Source: an uncultured Oscillospiraceae bacterium | GTDB taxonomy: Bacteria; Bacillota; Clostridia; Oscillospirales; Oscillospiraceae | Direction of reading: 5' to 3' | Assembly: GCA_910584835.1 (NCBI GenBank) | Contig: CAJUEG010000008.1 | Coordinates: forward strand, 1-51,247 | Length of the DNA: 51,247 nt | In this document: piece by piece, positions 42,488 through 50,652 of the stretch | Numbering within the stretch: position 1 is the stretch's first letter | Layout: each line of letters starts with the position of its first letter | Notes under the pieces: model-generated | Told to the model about the DNA's origin: nothing | Database searches by the model: none | What the model saw: the letters and a program-made list of their open reading frames with translations, nothing else | Program-made: the position numbers and the translations under genes

Positions 42488-44065
42488 ATGGTTGTGGACG
42501 GTTATGAATATGAGAAAAAATGCGCGATTTTATTGAAGGCCAAAGGTTTCTCCAACATCGCTGTTACTCCAGGGAGCGGTGATCAGGGCATAGATATTAT
42601 TGCGTATAAGGTTGGAACGAAATATGGTGTTCAGTGTAAATACTATACGGGTACAGTGGGTAATAAAGCAGTACAAGAAGCATATGCTGGAGCAGCTTAC
42701 TATGGGTGCGTCATAGCTATGGTCATTACCAATTCTACGTTATCCAGATCAGCATCTGCACTTGCAAAAGAACTTAACGTAGAAATCTGGGAACGTGTTG
42801 ACGCTATCTACTTACAAGAACACAGCAAGAAGGCATCAATTGATCATGCCCTGTTGACACAGGCTGAACAAGAAGATTTGCAAGTAGAAGAAATCGAAGC
42901 ATATCTACAAGAAAAATATCGAGATTTTCATTTGAAGTATCCAGTGGATAAAAATAAAGATAGGGAAATAGCTGAATACGCTGACAACATGAAACGCCAA
43001 GTGGACGACTTCGAGTCATCTTTTCAGCGAGAACTTGACAGACTATTTTCTAGAATAGAATATCATACTTTTAGGAATTGGAGGGACCCCGCTCTAACTC
43101 CTATCAAAAATGAAATGCGTAAATGTACGAAGGAATTTAGTGGACAACTGAAGAGATCGATGGATGAGGCAAATAGAAATGCGGAGCATTATTTGGCTAC
43201 CAAGATTTCGGTAAGTTCGATAATCAAGTTATCAGATATGATAGCGCATATTTTTCATATCGGTGATGGTATTCGCGTTTCATTCAATGCATCTACATCA
43301 CTTGAAACACGTGATATAGCACAGTTTACATGGCCTGAGAAATATTCTCGTATAGCATATAAGTGGCAGACTATAAAAAAAGAGATTCCTTCTGATCCAG
43401 AAGAAGACGATAGCAGAAGAGAACGACTTGAAAGAGGGTTTCTTCAAACAAAGCTTAATAAGGCAACAGAAAAGTTAGAAAAAGCGCAAGAATCGGTTAG
43501 AACGGCACAGGAATATATACAATCAGCACCCATTGACTTGGCAAAAAAGAAGTCCAAGCTTAAAGATATGGAAGATGGTTTTTCCCAAAAAACTGAGGAA
43601 CTGCGAGAAGTTTATAAAAGTACTGAATTTACCTTAACGGAAAAGATGAATGCTGCTAATAGACGATTGGCAGAGTTAGATGAGGCCAAAAGGTCGGAAG
43701 CAGAGAAATTACGCAATCTCTTTGTGTTGTCTTTCAAGAAAAAAGAAATCTCAAGACAGCGGATCAATGATTTAGGCAAAGACATTGAAGAAGCAAAGGC
43801 TGTTTGCCGAAATGCAGAGGATGAACTATCATCAGTTAGAGCCGCTTTTCAATCAGATATACAGGAGTTAGAAAATGAACTGTCCGCTTTCCGCAAACAA
43901 ATTGACGGAATAGCGGAAAAAGCCTCTCAGAGTGAAGCCATAATCAAAAGTAAGGAACCAGAAATTGCACGATTGCAAAGCGAGATTGATACACTCAAAG
44001 AGCAATTAAAGGACTTCCACAAAAAATATCTACTGAAAAATTATCGAAATATTATTAAAACATAA
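42488..44065 (+). CDS. Mrr-type nuclease fused to a long coiled coil
   Basis: A 525-residue protein. Residues 1-115 form an Mrr/restriction-endonuclease-like PD-(D/E)xK domain: Glu7/Glu9 in YEYEKKCA, Asp36 in GDQGIDIIA and the QxK pair in YGVQCKYY (Q49, K51). This fold cleaves DNA, often modified DNA. A middle domain (about 160-310) contains REIAEYADNMKRQVDDFESS and a less helical segment. From about 315 to 515 almost all residues are in heptad-rich coiled coil (LNKATEKLEKAQESVRTAQE, IQELENELSAFRKQIDGIAE). The DNA is AT-rich, unlike the flanks. The ATG at 42488 follows GGAG closely. The next gene is an HNH nuclease with its own promoter. A restriction or abortive-infection role is likely but unproven; the architecture is not one I know by name. 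Confidence 0.8.
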   Translation: MVVDGYEYEKKCAILLKAKGFSNIAVTPGSGDQGIDIIAYKVGTKYGVQCKYYTGTVGNKAVQEAYAGAAYYGCVIAMVITNSTLSRSASALAKELNVEIWERVDAIYLQEHSKKASIDHALLTQAEQEDLQVEEIEAYLQEKYRDFHLKYPVDKNKDREIAEYADNMKRQVDDFESSFQRELDRLFSRIEYHTFRNWRDPALTPIKNEMRKCTKEFSGQLKRSMDEANRNAEHYLATKISVSSIIKLSDMIAHIFHIGDGIRVSFNASTSLETRDIAQFTWPEKYSRIAYKWQTIKKEIPSDPEEDDSRRERLERGFLQTKLNKATEKLEKAQESVRTAQEYIQSAPIDLAKKKSKLKDMEDGFSQKTEELREVYKSTEFTLTEKMNAANRRLAELDEAKRSEAEKLRNLFVLSFKKKEISRQRINDLGKDIEEAKAVCRNAEDELSSVRAAFQSDIQELENELSAFRKQIDGIAEKASQSEAIIKSKEPEIARLQSEIDTLKEQLKDFHKKYLLKNYRNIIKT

Positions 44066-44129
44066 TTTCCAACAGAAAATTCTCAAAATAAAGTGCTGTG
44101 GTAGGCTAAACGGATATTATGGTTATTCC

Positions 44130-44158
44130 TGCTGGTCTTGTTCAAAGATAGGTATAAT
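44130..44158 (+). promoter_or_regulatory. promoter of the HNH gene
   Basis: A consensus TATAAT (44153-44158) lies 20 bases before the ATG at 44178, with only a weak -35 (TGCTGG region, 44130-44135). It implies that the HNH gene can be expressed independently of the Mrr gene. Confidence 0.5.
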
Positions 44159-44177
44159 CTTTATTGGAGAATAGAAT

Positions 44178-45020
44178 ATGGACGGATATGATTTCAAAAA
44201 ATTACTTAATTCTACCATTTCTAATCAAGATGACTTCCTTTTATGTATAGAAGGAAATAGATTGAATCCGTTGCCACCAAAGCATAGATTTGATTGGTTA
44301 AGTGCCTCCATCCGAACAAAATTAAATAGGGCTTTGTATGTAGTGAAATTTTTCCAAACGAAAGATGTTTTTATCATTTGGGATGCAAAAAGGCGTAGAG
44401 ATATCGGAGGTGTTGGCGGATACACTTTTGATCTTGGTGTAGATTGGGACACCAGAATAATAGGTCCAGACGTATTTTGGTCACACTACAGAGAATTGGG
44501 AAGACACAATAGCGGCATTTATGAAAAAATATATGTAGTGGGTTTATCCAATTTTGATCTATTTTTTCAAAATTGTGATACCTATATGCAGTTTAATGCA
44601 TTAGATGATGAATTCCCGCATAATTCTCAACGGGCAATTGAAGAAGAGCGGTCTGTTCACTGGAAGACAAAAAGTGAGCGAAAAAAATATTCTTCATCGC
44701 AATATAAACGCGACAAGCAATTCAGAGCAGATGTGCTTGCAGTATATGGTCATAGATGCGCTATATGTCGTTGCAACATTAGCGAAGTGCTACAGGCCGC
44801 TCATGAGGCTGGATACGATGTCGCACATACAAATTATGATGACCCAAATCATGGAATATGTTTGTGCGCTAATCACCATCTTATGTACGATAATAACTTG
44901 CTTAAAATCGATCTTGACCAGCTTACTATTGAAATTTTAGAAGAAAAGGTAAAAAATATGTCTTGGTATCAAGATTTCATTGAAAAATATGATGGAAAGA
45001 TTATAAAGAGGGGAATATAG
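44178..45020 (+). CDS. HNH endonuclease
   Basis: A 280-residue protein. The N-terminal two-thirds (1-175) is an alpha/beta domain with KFFQTKDVFIIWDAKRRRDI and GVGGYTFDLGVD, resembling the DNA- or modification-recognition domains in front of HNH in restriction-like proteins. The HNH nuclease spans about 185-260: a zinc-type Cys pair in RCAICRCN, the first His in LQAAHE, and the Asn/His pair in GICLCANHHLMYDNNLL. It is AT-rich, like the preceding Mrr gene, 112 bases away on the same strand. The ATG follows TGGAG by eight bases. HNH proteins of this form are found in restriction and defence loci. The partner relationship with the Mrr-coiled-coil protein is inferred from adjacency and composition. 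Confidence 0.85.
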   Translation: MDGYDFKKLLNSTISNQDDFLLCIEGNRLNPLPPKHRFDWLSASIRTKLNRALYVVKFFQTKDVFIIWDAKRRRDIGGVGGYTFDLGVDWDTRIIGPDVFWSHYRELGRHNSGIYEKIYVVGLSNFDLFFQNCDTYMQFNALDDEFPHNSQRAIEEERSVHWKTKSERKKYSSSQYKRDKQFRADVLAVYGHRCAICRCNISEVLQAAHEAGYDVAHTNYDDPNHGICLCANHHLMYDNNLLKIDLDQLTIEILEEKVKNMSWYQDFIEKYDGKIIKRGI

Positions 45021-45092
45021 GAAAATTGAACTTGTGGAACGCTACCCGGCGTCCTATCTGTTGCTCAGTATGCTTGGGAAGATATAGACATC

Positions 45093-46256
45093 TCAAAACG
45101 AAAATAGCAACTTTTGAGTGAAATAGTCTGTATCGCAAGACCTGATATATTTTATCACCCGTTCTGCGAACACATGGCTGTTCATTGTATCCCACTCGGC
45201 CAACCGGACGATCTCCGCTGTGCCGTTTACAAAGTCAAACTGAATCTCGCCCCACTCGCCGTCGCAGTCTGCCTGATACTCATAGACTGCGGCGGCGATT
45301 TTCTTTTTTGCCCGCTTCACCGATTTCCGTTTGAGCCGGACAGCGTGGAGCGTACCGGCCTCTACCAGCAGGACAGTCAGCTTCTCCACCGCCCGCCGAT
45401 AGGCTCTCTCCGCTCCGCTGGCGGTACTGCCCTCAAACATCACCGCCAGTTCCTCGAAAGACTTACGTTCAGATAGCGGACTGACCCGGCCACAAGCCAT
45501 GCAGATGGCGTTTCGTTCTTCCAAAAGCCGTTGCTCCCGATAAGTCAGCTTCTCAAAAGCGGCTTGAACCGCCTCCGCCTGAACACCGTTCCAGAGGATC
45601 GCCGCATAATCCCAGGAATCGTCCCTGGTCACATCCTCGCCGCTTTCTTCGGCATTCTCATCCTGTGCTATAACATAGATCGGAACCTGATTGCGGTTGA
45701 GCCGCGCCACGGTCAGATACTGCCCCGCTGTTTCCTCGGAACATCCTTCTTTCTCGGCATACTTGGCAACAATCTCACGGCTGGGCTTGCCTGATTCGTT
45801 GTAAAGCCATACAATACCACGCACCCGCTTGTACTCGTCTAGAGAGGAAAAGGAACCGCTTTCCTCCATCATCCGGCATTGAATCAGAGCGTTTCCAATC
45901 GCATGATGGGCGAATGTAAGGAACTCCGCGCCTTTGTATGGATCGTAACTTTCCAGACACTCTAGCATGGCGAGAACGCAGTTTTGCTTATAATTCAGAA
46001 ACCGCTCCGGGTCATACCTGTCCAGCCCCTCCCGCAAGAGGAAGTTCCTGACCCGTCCATTCAGAAGCGGCTCTATGTGGTGCAGGAAGTAGGCAAAGAA
46101 GCGGAGGTCATGCCACGTTTGCGTGGCAACGATGTACTCGTTTACCGTATACAATTCCGGTGGCGGGGGCGTGAGCTGGTACACATGGGTAACTTCAAAC
46201 ATGGTGAGGCCATGGGCATTTCCCTGAAACGGGTATTTCGCAAATCGTTCTTCCAC
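45093..46256 (-). CDS. sigma-70-like factor of a mobile element
   Basis: A 387-residue protein. Residues about 85-140 resemble sigma region 2 (YDPYKGAEFLTFAHHAIGNA, LIQCRMMEE), including the core-binding and -10-reading helices. Residues about 225-310 resemble region 4 (LTYREQRLLEER, then SFEELAVMFEGSTASGAERA), and a C-terminal domain of about 80 residues follows. Such sigma-like proteins travel on Clostridia mobilizable elements; whether they direct transcription is not known to me. The start is GTG at 46256 with GGAGG ten bases before. It is the second gene of a two-gene operon after the DUF6076-like gene (16-base gap). It converges on the HNH gene, with 72 empty bases between. Confidence 0.7.
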   Translation of the reverse strand: MEERFAKYPFQGNAHGLTMFEVTHVYQLTPPPPELYTVNEYIVATQTWHDLRFFAYFLHHIEPLLNGRVRNFLLREGLDRYDPERFLNYKQNCVLAMLECLESYDPYKGAEFLTFAHHAIGNALIQCRMMEESGSFSSLDEYKRVRGIVWLYNESGKPSREIVAKYAEKEGCSEETAGQYLTVARLNRNQVPIYVIAQDENAEESGEDVTRDDSWDYAAILWNGVQAEAVQAAFEKLTYREQRLLEERNAICMACGRVSPLSERKSFEELAVMFEGSTASGAERAYRRAVEKLTVLLVEAGTLHAVRLKRKSVKRAKKKIAAAVYEYQADCDGEWGEIQFDFVNGTAEIVRLAEWDTMNSHVFAERVIKYIRSCDTDYFTQKLLFSF

Positions 46257-46272
46257 AGCCTCACCACCTCCG

Positions 46273-47376
46273 TCATTTCAAATAGTTCTGCGCCTCCGCC
46301 AACAATGCCTCCTGTGTCATTTCCGCCTCATAAGAACCGGCGGCATATTCCCTGTCTGCAATGGCACGTTCCAGCTTGTTCCTCGCCAGCCGCTTCATCA
46401 CGGCGGCGGTCTTTTCATCCTGCGTTCCCCGGTGCAGTTTTTGGATGATCGTGTTGGTGCGGCGCTCATAGATTTTCTTCAGCGGGTGATCGTCAGCCCG
46501 TTCCCGCTGCTCCCGCCCCCGGAGGTTGCCGACCTGACGGCAGGTGCGCCCGCGCTTGTCCCCCGGAGCCAGACCGCCGCAGTATTTTGTGGGCCTTGCA
46601 TCTGTGGTCAGGAACCACGTTCCGCAGATTGGGCATTTACGGGGAGCGTGACCTACGCACAGTCCCTCAAACAAGTCAGAGCGGAACATCCCCACAAAAG
46701 AAACATAGTGCATCCGTTTCACAAGCTGAGATTTCTCTTTGCCGGGAATTGTCGCAGCGGCGTACTGAACAGAGGCGTTTGCAAGAGACATCCAGGCAGG
46801 ATTTTCTGCTGATAAATCAGGGTCAGCAGAAAAGTATTGTCCGAAGCTGGCGGCGTATCCGTCCGGCGTCCTGTCGCTCTCATGGAGTTTCTCCGCGAAC
46901 GGCAGAAGCTCCCGCTTGAACTCTGCCAGGGAGAACCCCAAGTGTGCCATGACAGGCAATACCCGCAGCAGAGTAAGTGCCTTTTGGTATTCCGGCGAAA
47001 CCGCCCTGGCAAGATTTCCAGACTTCGCAAAGTCCATTGTATTTCGCAGATAGTCTTGCGCAAAAACGGCGTCAACATAGCCGCGGACAAACTCATACTC
47101 CAGGCAGGAAAACGGCGGCACATCCCGCAAAAGCTCCACGATCTGAAAGGCACTCTCCCTCGCCGCTTCCATCTGCGCCATGTCTGCCTGTCCAAGTTGG
47201 AGCGCCCCCATATACAGATTGAGCGGCATACAGAGTTGGGACAGCTTCGCTATGACTTCATCGGAGAGGTTCAGCGCAGCACAGGCCAGCGTTCCGGTCG
47301 GCATAGACTTCCCCTCATAAGTCACATTGTCTTGCCAGAAATCCAGCGTCAGGAGCGTGTGTTCAATCAAATTCAA
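46273..47376 (-). CDS. DUF6076-like zinc-finger protein
   Basis: A 367-residue protein. The first 220 residues are mostly helical. A zinc-finger-like block follows (about 245-285), with Cys in RKCPICGTWF and KYCGGLAPGDKRGRTCRQVG, then a basic region (NLRGREQRERADDHPLKK). The C-terminus is a charged helix (AVMKRLARNKLERAI). The family, which I recall as DUF6076, is found on Clostridia mobile elements; its function is unknown. The start is TTG at 47376 with AGGAGG eight bases upstream. It is the first gene of an operon with the sigma-like gene, transcribed from the promoter at 47411-47439. Confidence 0.65.
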   Translation of the reverse strand: MNLIEHTLLTLDFWQDNVTYEGKSMPTGTLACAALNLSDEVIAKLSQLCMPLNLYMGALQLGQADMAQMEAARESAFQIVELLRDVPPFSCLEYEFVRGYVDAVFAQDYLRNTMDFAKSGNLARAVSPEYQKALTLLRVLPVMAHLGFSLAEFKRELLPFAEKLHESDRTPDGYAASFGQYFSADPDLSAENPAWMSLANASVQYAAATIPGKEKSQLVKRMHYVSFVGMFRSDLFEGLCVGHAPRKCPICGTWFLTTDARPTKYCGGLAPGDKRGRTCRQVGNLRGREQRERADDHPLKKIYERRTNTIIQKLHRGTQDEKTAAVMKRLARNKLERAIADREYAAGSYEAEMTQEALLAEAQNYLK

Positions 47377-47410
47377 GTGCGCTGCCTCCTGTCATGTTTT
47401 TTCGTTTCTC

Positions 47411-47439
47411 ATTATACCACAGCCGCCCTTGATTGGAAA
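47411..47439 (-). promoter_or_regulatory. extended -10 promoter of the DUF6076-sigma operon
   Basis: TTTCCA (47439-47434), a 17-base spacer ending TGG, and TATAAT (47416-47411) on the minus strand. The leader contains AAAAAACATGACA, a motif that recurs in the 66-base repeats beside it. Confidence 0.7.
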
Positions 47440-47446
47440 GATGGCT

Positions 47447-47512
47447 TGTCATGTTTTTTAAAACGGGGCTGTCATGCTGTTAGCCTGTTTTTCTCGAATT
47501 TGCTCATAACCA
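47447..47512 (+). repeat. 66-base direct repeat, copy 1
   Basis: It begins TGTCATGTTTTTT and ends AATTTGCTCATAACCA. It is the same length as the second copy at 49198-49263 and differs at 8 of 66 positions by my count. It lies just upstream of the DUF6076 promoter on the other strand and before the oriT-like array. Confidence 0.8.
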
Positions 47513-47520
47513 TAATAGAA

Positions 47521-47567
47521 AGCCGATGACTGGCTATGTGGGAGCGTGCCAGTCATCGGCTCTTTTT
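47521..47567 (+). terminator. terminator hairpin before the oriT-like array
   Basis: AGCCGATGACTGGC pairs perfectly with GCCAGTCATCGGCT (14 pairs), followed by CTTTTT on the plus strand. No plus-strand gene ends here. Confidence 0.7.
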
Positions 47568-47760
47568 CGGAAGTCCCCTGACTTCCGAAAAGTGCGGGAG
47601 TGCAGAGGGCGGCAAGCCCTCTGCCGGGTGTCAAGAGGGTAGCACCCTTTTGGCCGGGTGCAGGGCGGCAGCGCCTGTTGGGTGTCCAGAGGGCAAAGCC
47701 CTTTGGGGCTGGTGCAGGGTGACAACGCCTGCTCAGGTGTCCAGAGGGTGAAACCCTTGG
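47564..47760 (+). repeat. hairpin and tandem-repeat array upstream of the relaxase (oriT-like)
   Basis: Two strong hairpins (TTTTCGGAAGTC/GACTTCCGAAAA at 47564-47591; GCAGAGGGC/GCCCTCTGC at 47602-47624) are followed by three imperfect repeats starting GGTGTC at 47627, 47681 and 47736, a period of 54-55 bases. Each unit holds a small AGAGGGY-loop-RCCCT stem, and the first two also have GTGCAGGG...CGCCTG. Accessory-protein or relaxosome binding sites are the best guess. Confidence 0.65.
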
Positions 47761-47797
47761 CCCAGTAGGATTGATGCGCGCGTCAATCCATACTGGG
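47761..47797. repeat. inverted repeat, candidate oriT core
   Basis: CCCAGTAGGATTGA pairs with TCAATCC-A-TACTGGG (one bulged base) around TGCGCGCG, followed by TTATTATCTGGCGCAAAGC. It lies 95 bases upstream of the MOBV relaxase start, the place where MOBV oriT inverted repeats usually are. The nick site is not identified. A further GGCGGC-TTC-GCCGCC hairpin (47827-47842) lies before the gene. Confidence 0.6.
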
Positions 47798-47891
47798 TTA
47801 TTATCTGGCGCAAAGCACTCAGATTCGGCGGCTTCGCCGCCCCTAACTACTCCCAGGACAGCAAAAAACGAGGAACAGGAAGGAGAGCAGA

Positions 47892-49145
47892 ATGGCAAAA
47901 AGATTGACCCGGCACAATGGACGAGCCGGAAAAAGCGGTGTTTATAAATCAACGCACAATGACAGAACCTTCGATACCGAACACGCCGAACACATTGACA
48001 ATGAGCGGATTTCACAGAACATCTATTGGGATTGCTTTCGGGGGGCGACGTATCCGGCCCAGCAGGACAGGGAGGTTTCCTTCGCGGATGTGGAACGGGC
48101 CTTTTATCTGAACCGCTACTCGGATTACCTTGATGGCCAGCATGAACGGAACGCCAAACGCCGCCACTCCGAGCGCGACCGGAGCGTGGATGATCTGCTG
48201 GCAGACAAACGCTTCTGCCCGGAGGAGACCATTTACCAGATCGGCACGATGGAGGACTCCGTTTCCCCGGATGTGCTTCTGGAAATTGTCGGGGAATTTA
48301 TGATGGAGCTGGAACGGCGCTTCGGTGAACGCATCCATGTTATTGACTGGGCGCTCCATCTGGACGAGGCCACGCCCCATATCCATGAGCGTCATGTTTT
48401 TGACTATGTGAACCGTTATGGCGAGGTGGAGCCGAAGCAGGAAAAGGCGCTGGAGGCCCTTGGCTTTGAACTGCCTGACCCGGAGAAAAAGCCGGGGCGC
48501 ACCAACAACCGGAAGATGGTTTTCGATGCGGTCTGCCGGGTCATTCTGTTTGATATTTGCAAACGGCATGGTCTGGCGGTCGAGGAAGAACCTGACCCCG
48601 GCAACCGTGGGCGCAGCTACCTGATGAAGAACGACTATATCATCCAGAAGCAGAAGAAATTGATTACGGAGCAGGAGACGGCGATTGAAGAAAAGGCACA
48701 GGCGTTAGAGGCCGTGTCGCTTCGGCTGGAAGATGCCGAGACTCTTATTGATGCAGTTACAGAAATTGCCTATGACAAGGCGGTGGAGCTTGTGACCGAT
48801 GCCGTCCGCGCCGAGACGCAGTTGCAGGATGAGAAGATCGTCTCCGATTACAAGGATTGGTGTCTGGCCCCGGAGCGGCGCTTTTCCCCAGCGGAGAAAG
48901 GGCTGATCGGCAAGGTGCTGGGAAAGGCGCAGGAGCTGATCCACAAAGCCGCTCAAAAGGTGCTTGCCAGAGTGCAGGCCGTTTTGCGAAAGCCGGAAGT
49001 CAGAGCCGCCGCCACCAAACAGATTAAGGAGAAAGCCAGAGAATCCGTCCTTGCCAAACTGGAACGGGGGAAGGCCGAGATTGCCAGACAGGATGCGGAA
49101 CGCAGGGCGGCGCAGTCCACAGCGAGGCACAGCATGGAGCGATGA
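47892..49145 (+). CDS. MOBV (Pre/Mob) relaxase
   Basis: A 417-residue relaxase. The defining metal-binding motif HLDEATPHIH (156-165) identifies the MOBV family, which nicks oriT and leads plasmid or element transfer. The N-terminus has HNGRAGKSGVYKSTHNDRTF (8-27), with His and Asn typical of this element lineage, and NRYSDYLDG. After about residue 215 comes a coiled-coil region (IIQKQKKLITEQETAIEEKA) and a basic helical tail. The ATG at 47892 follows GGAGAGCAGA. It lies directly downstream of the oriT-like repeats and upstream of the primase gene, with a strong terminator after it. Confidence 0.85.
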   Translation: MAKRLTRHNGRAGKSGVYKSTHNDRTFDTEHAEHIDNERISQNIYWDCFRGATYPAQQDREVSFADVERAFYLNRYSDYLDGQHERNAKRRHSERDRSVDDLLADKRFCPEETIYQIGTMEDSVSPDVLLEIVGEFMMELERRFGERIHVIDWALHLDEATPHIHERHVFDYVNRYGEVEPKQEKALEALGFELPDPEKKPGRTNNRKMVFDAVCRVILFDICKRHGLAVEEEPDPGNRGRSYLMKNDYIIQKQKKLITEQETAIEEKAQALEAVSLRLEDAETLIDAVTEIAYDKAVELVTDAVRAETQLQDEKIVSDYKDWCLAPERRFSPAEKGLIGKVLGKAQELIHKAAQKVLARVQAVLRKPEVRAAATKQIKEKARESVLAKLERGKAEIARQDAERRAAQSTARHSMER

Positions 49146-49159
49146 CAGGTATTGCATGG

Positions 49160-49210
49160 ACAGGGGGATTTTTGGTAGCCGCTACCGAAATTCCCCCTGT
49201 CATGTTTTTT
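49160..49210 (+). terminator. terminator of the relaxase gene
   Basis: ACAGGGGGA pairs with TCCCCCTGT and the inner GGTAGC pairs with GCTACC, giving about 19 pairs with one mismatch and one wobble, followed by CATGTTTTTT. The T-run is the first part of the second 66-base repeat. Confidence 0.85.
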
Positions 49211-49263
49211 GAAACGGGGTTGTCATGCCATTAGCCCGGTTTTTTCAAATTTGCTCATAACCA
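49198..49263 (+). repeat. 66-base direct repeat, copy 2
   Basis: This is the second copy of the 47447-47512 repeat, in the same orientation, so the relaxase gene and oriT-like array are flanked by direct repeats. It also supplies the T-run of the relaxase terminator. Confidence 0.8.
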
Positions 49264-49316
49264 CAGCAGGAGGGCGCGGCAGACGCCCGATTTTTACAGA
49301 TTGGAGGTATGCGAGA

Positions 49317-50636
49317 ATGAATGAAAATGAAGAATTGCAGTCCGGTTTTCCCGACTGGCTGACGGAGGACTACAAGGTTTTGGAACCGGTTTTCTGCCGG
49401 ACATTCCTTCGGGAACATCCCATGCGCTGCATCCGGGGGCGGTTCTACACGGTGGATGGGCTGGTGGCGGACGAGAGCGTCCTGAAAAAGGAAATCTACG
49501 ACCAGATCAACCCGTGGCTGGAAACCAAAATCGCCAGGAAGGTGGACGACCTTCTGAACGCCTTGCGGATGGCGGCGTACTCCGAGCCGATAGAGTTGGA
49601 TTGTGACCGTATCCATGTTGCCAACGGCACGTTGTTTGTGGATGGCCGCTTTACACCGGAGAAAGCCTACTGCAACAACCGCCTGACCGTTGCCTACCGG
49701 CCCGATGCGCCGCCGCCGGAGAAGTGGCTGCGGTTCCTGTCGGAACTGCTGTACCCGGAGGACATTCCCACGTTGCAGGAGTACCTGGGCTACTGCCTGC
49801 TTCCCACCACCAAGGGTCAGAAGATGCTGATGCTCATTGGCAAGGGCGGCGAGGGCAAGAGCCGGATCGGGCTGGTGATGCGCTCCATCTTCGGGGACAG
49901 CATGAACACCACCAGCATCCAGAAGGTGGAGAACAACCGCTTCAGCCGCGCCGACCTGGAGGGCAAGCTCCTGATGGTGGACGATGACATGGACATGAGC
50001 GCCCTGCCCAAGACCAATTATATCAAATCCATCGTGACCTCGGAGTGCAAGATGGACATGGAGCGCAAAGGTGTTCAGAGCTACCAGAGCCAGCTTTATG
50101 TGCGGTTCCTCTGCTTCGGCAACGGGGCTTTGACTGCCCTCCATGACCGGTCTGACGGTTTCTTCCGCCGCCAGATCGTGCTGACCACCAAGGACAAACC
50201 AGCAGGGAGAGCAGATGACCCGTTTCTATCGGACAAGCTGATTGCCGAGCGCGAGGGGATATTCCTCTGGTGTCTGGAGGGGCTTCACCGCCTGCTGGCC
50301 AACAATTACCGTTTCACCATCAGCGACCGGGCCAGGGAGAACATCGCGGTCGTAGTCCGGGAGGCCAACAACATCGTGGATTTCCTGACCTCTAATGGCT
50401 ATGTCCAGTTCAAGGCGGACAGCGAGGCCGCTACCCGTGACCTCTACGCCGCCTATAAGGTCTGGTGCGAGGACAACGCCGAGAACCCGCTTTCCCCCAA
50501 GAGCTTTTCCGGCTTTATCGCCCAGAACACCGATGCCTACCGGCTGGAGGCCACCAACAACGTGTATATCGGCAGCGGCAAGCGGTGCCGGGGCTACCTT
50601 GGCATTGAGGTCCTGATAAGGCCGACTGCATTATGA
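49317..50636 (+). CDS. D5/P4-type primase-helicase (SF3 ATPase) of a mobile element
   Basis: A 439-residue protein. The N-terminal part (1-130) precedes a D5-like module. The SF3 helicase core has Walker A in MLIGKGGEGKSRIGLVMRSI (about 177-196) and Walker B in KLLMVDDDMDMSALPKTN, with a sensor region VRFLCFGNGALTALHDRSDG and the arginine finger FFRRQIVL. The C-terminal part (about 355-439) is a winged-helix-like primase C domain (TRDLYAAYKVWCEDNAENP, SGFIAQNTDAYR). It unwinds or primes DNA for replication of the excised element. The start is the ATG at 49317, with GGAGG nine bases upstream; a longer frame begins in the 66-base repeat and has no ribosome site. Confidence 0.88.
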   Translation: MNENEELQSGFPDWLTEDYKVLEPVFCRTFLREHPMRCIRGRFYTVDGLVADESVLKKEIYDQINPWLETKIARKVDDLLNALRMAAYSEPIELDCDRIHVANGTLFVDGRFTPEKAYCNNRLTVAYRPDAPPPEKWLRFLSELLYPEDIPTLQEYLGYCLLPTTKGQKMLMLIGKGGEGKSRIGLVMRSIFGDSMNTTSIQKVENNRFSRADLEGKLLMVDDDMDMSALPKTNYIKSIVTSECKMDMERKGVQSYQSQLYVRFLCFGNGALTALHDRSDGFFRRQIVLTTKDKPAGRADDPFLSDKLIAEREGIFLWCLEGLHRLLANNYRFTISDRARENIAVVVREANNIVDFLTSNGYVQFKADSEAATRDLYAAYKVWCEDNAENPLSPKSFSGFIAQNTDAYRLEATNNVYIGSGKRCRGYLGIEVLIRPTAL

Positions 50637-50652
50637 ACAGAGAAATGAAATC

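Noticed and set aside
47564..47760. Tandem repeats considered as a CRISPR array
   Set aside because: The repeats are imperfect and hairpin-forming, with no unique spacers of constant length and no cas genes; the position before a relaxase fits an oriT region.
47447..49263. A conserved 11-codon peptide (MSKFEK...) readable on the minus strand in both 66-base repeats
   Set aside because: No ribosome site precedes either copy and the differences include amino-acid changes, so the repeat is more likely a DNA site than a gene.
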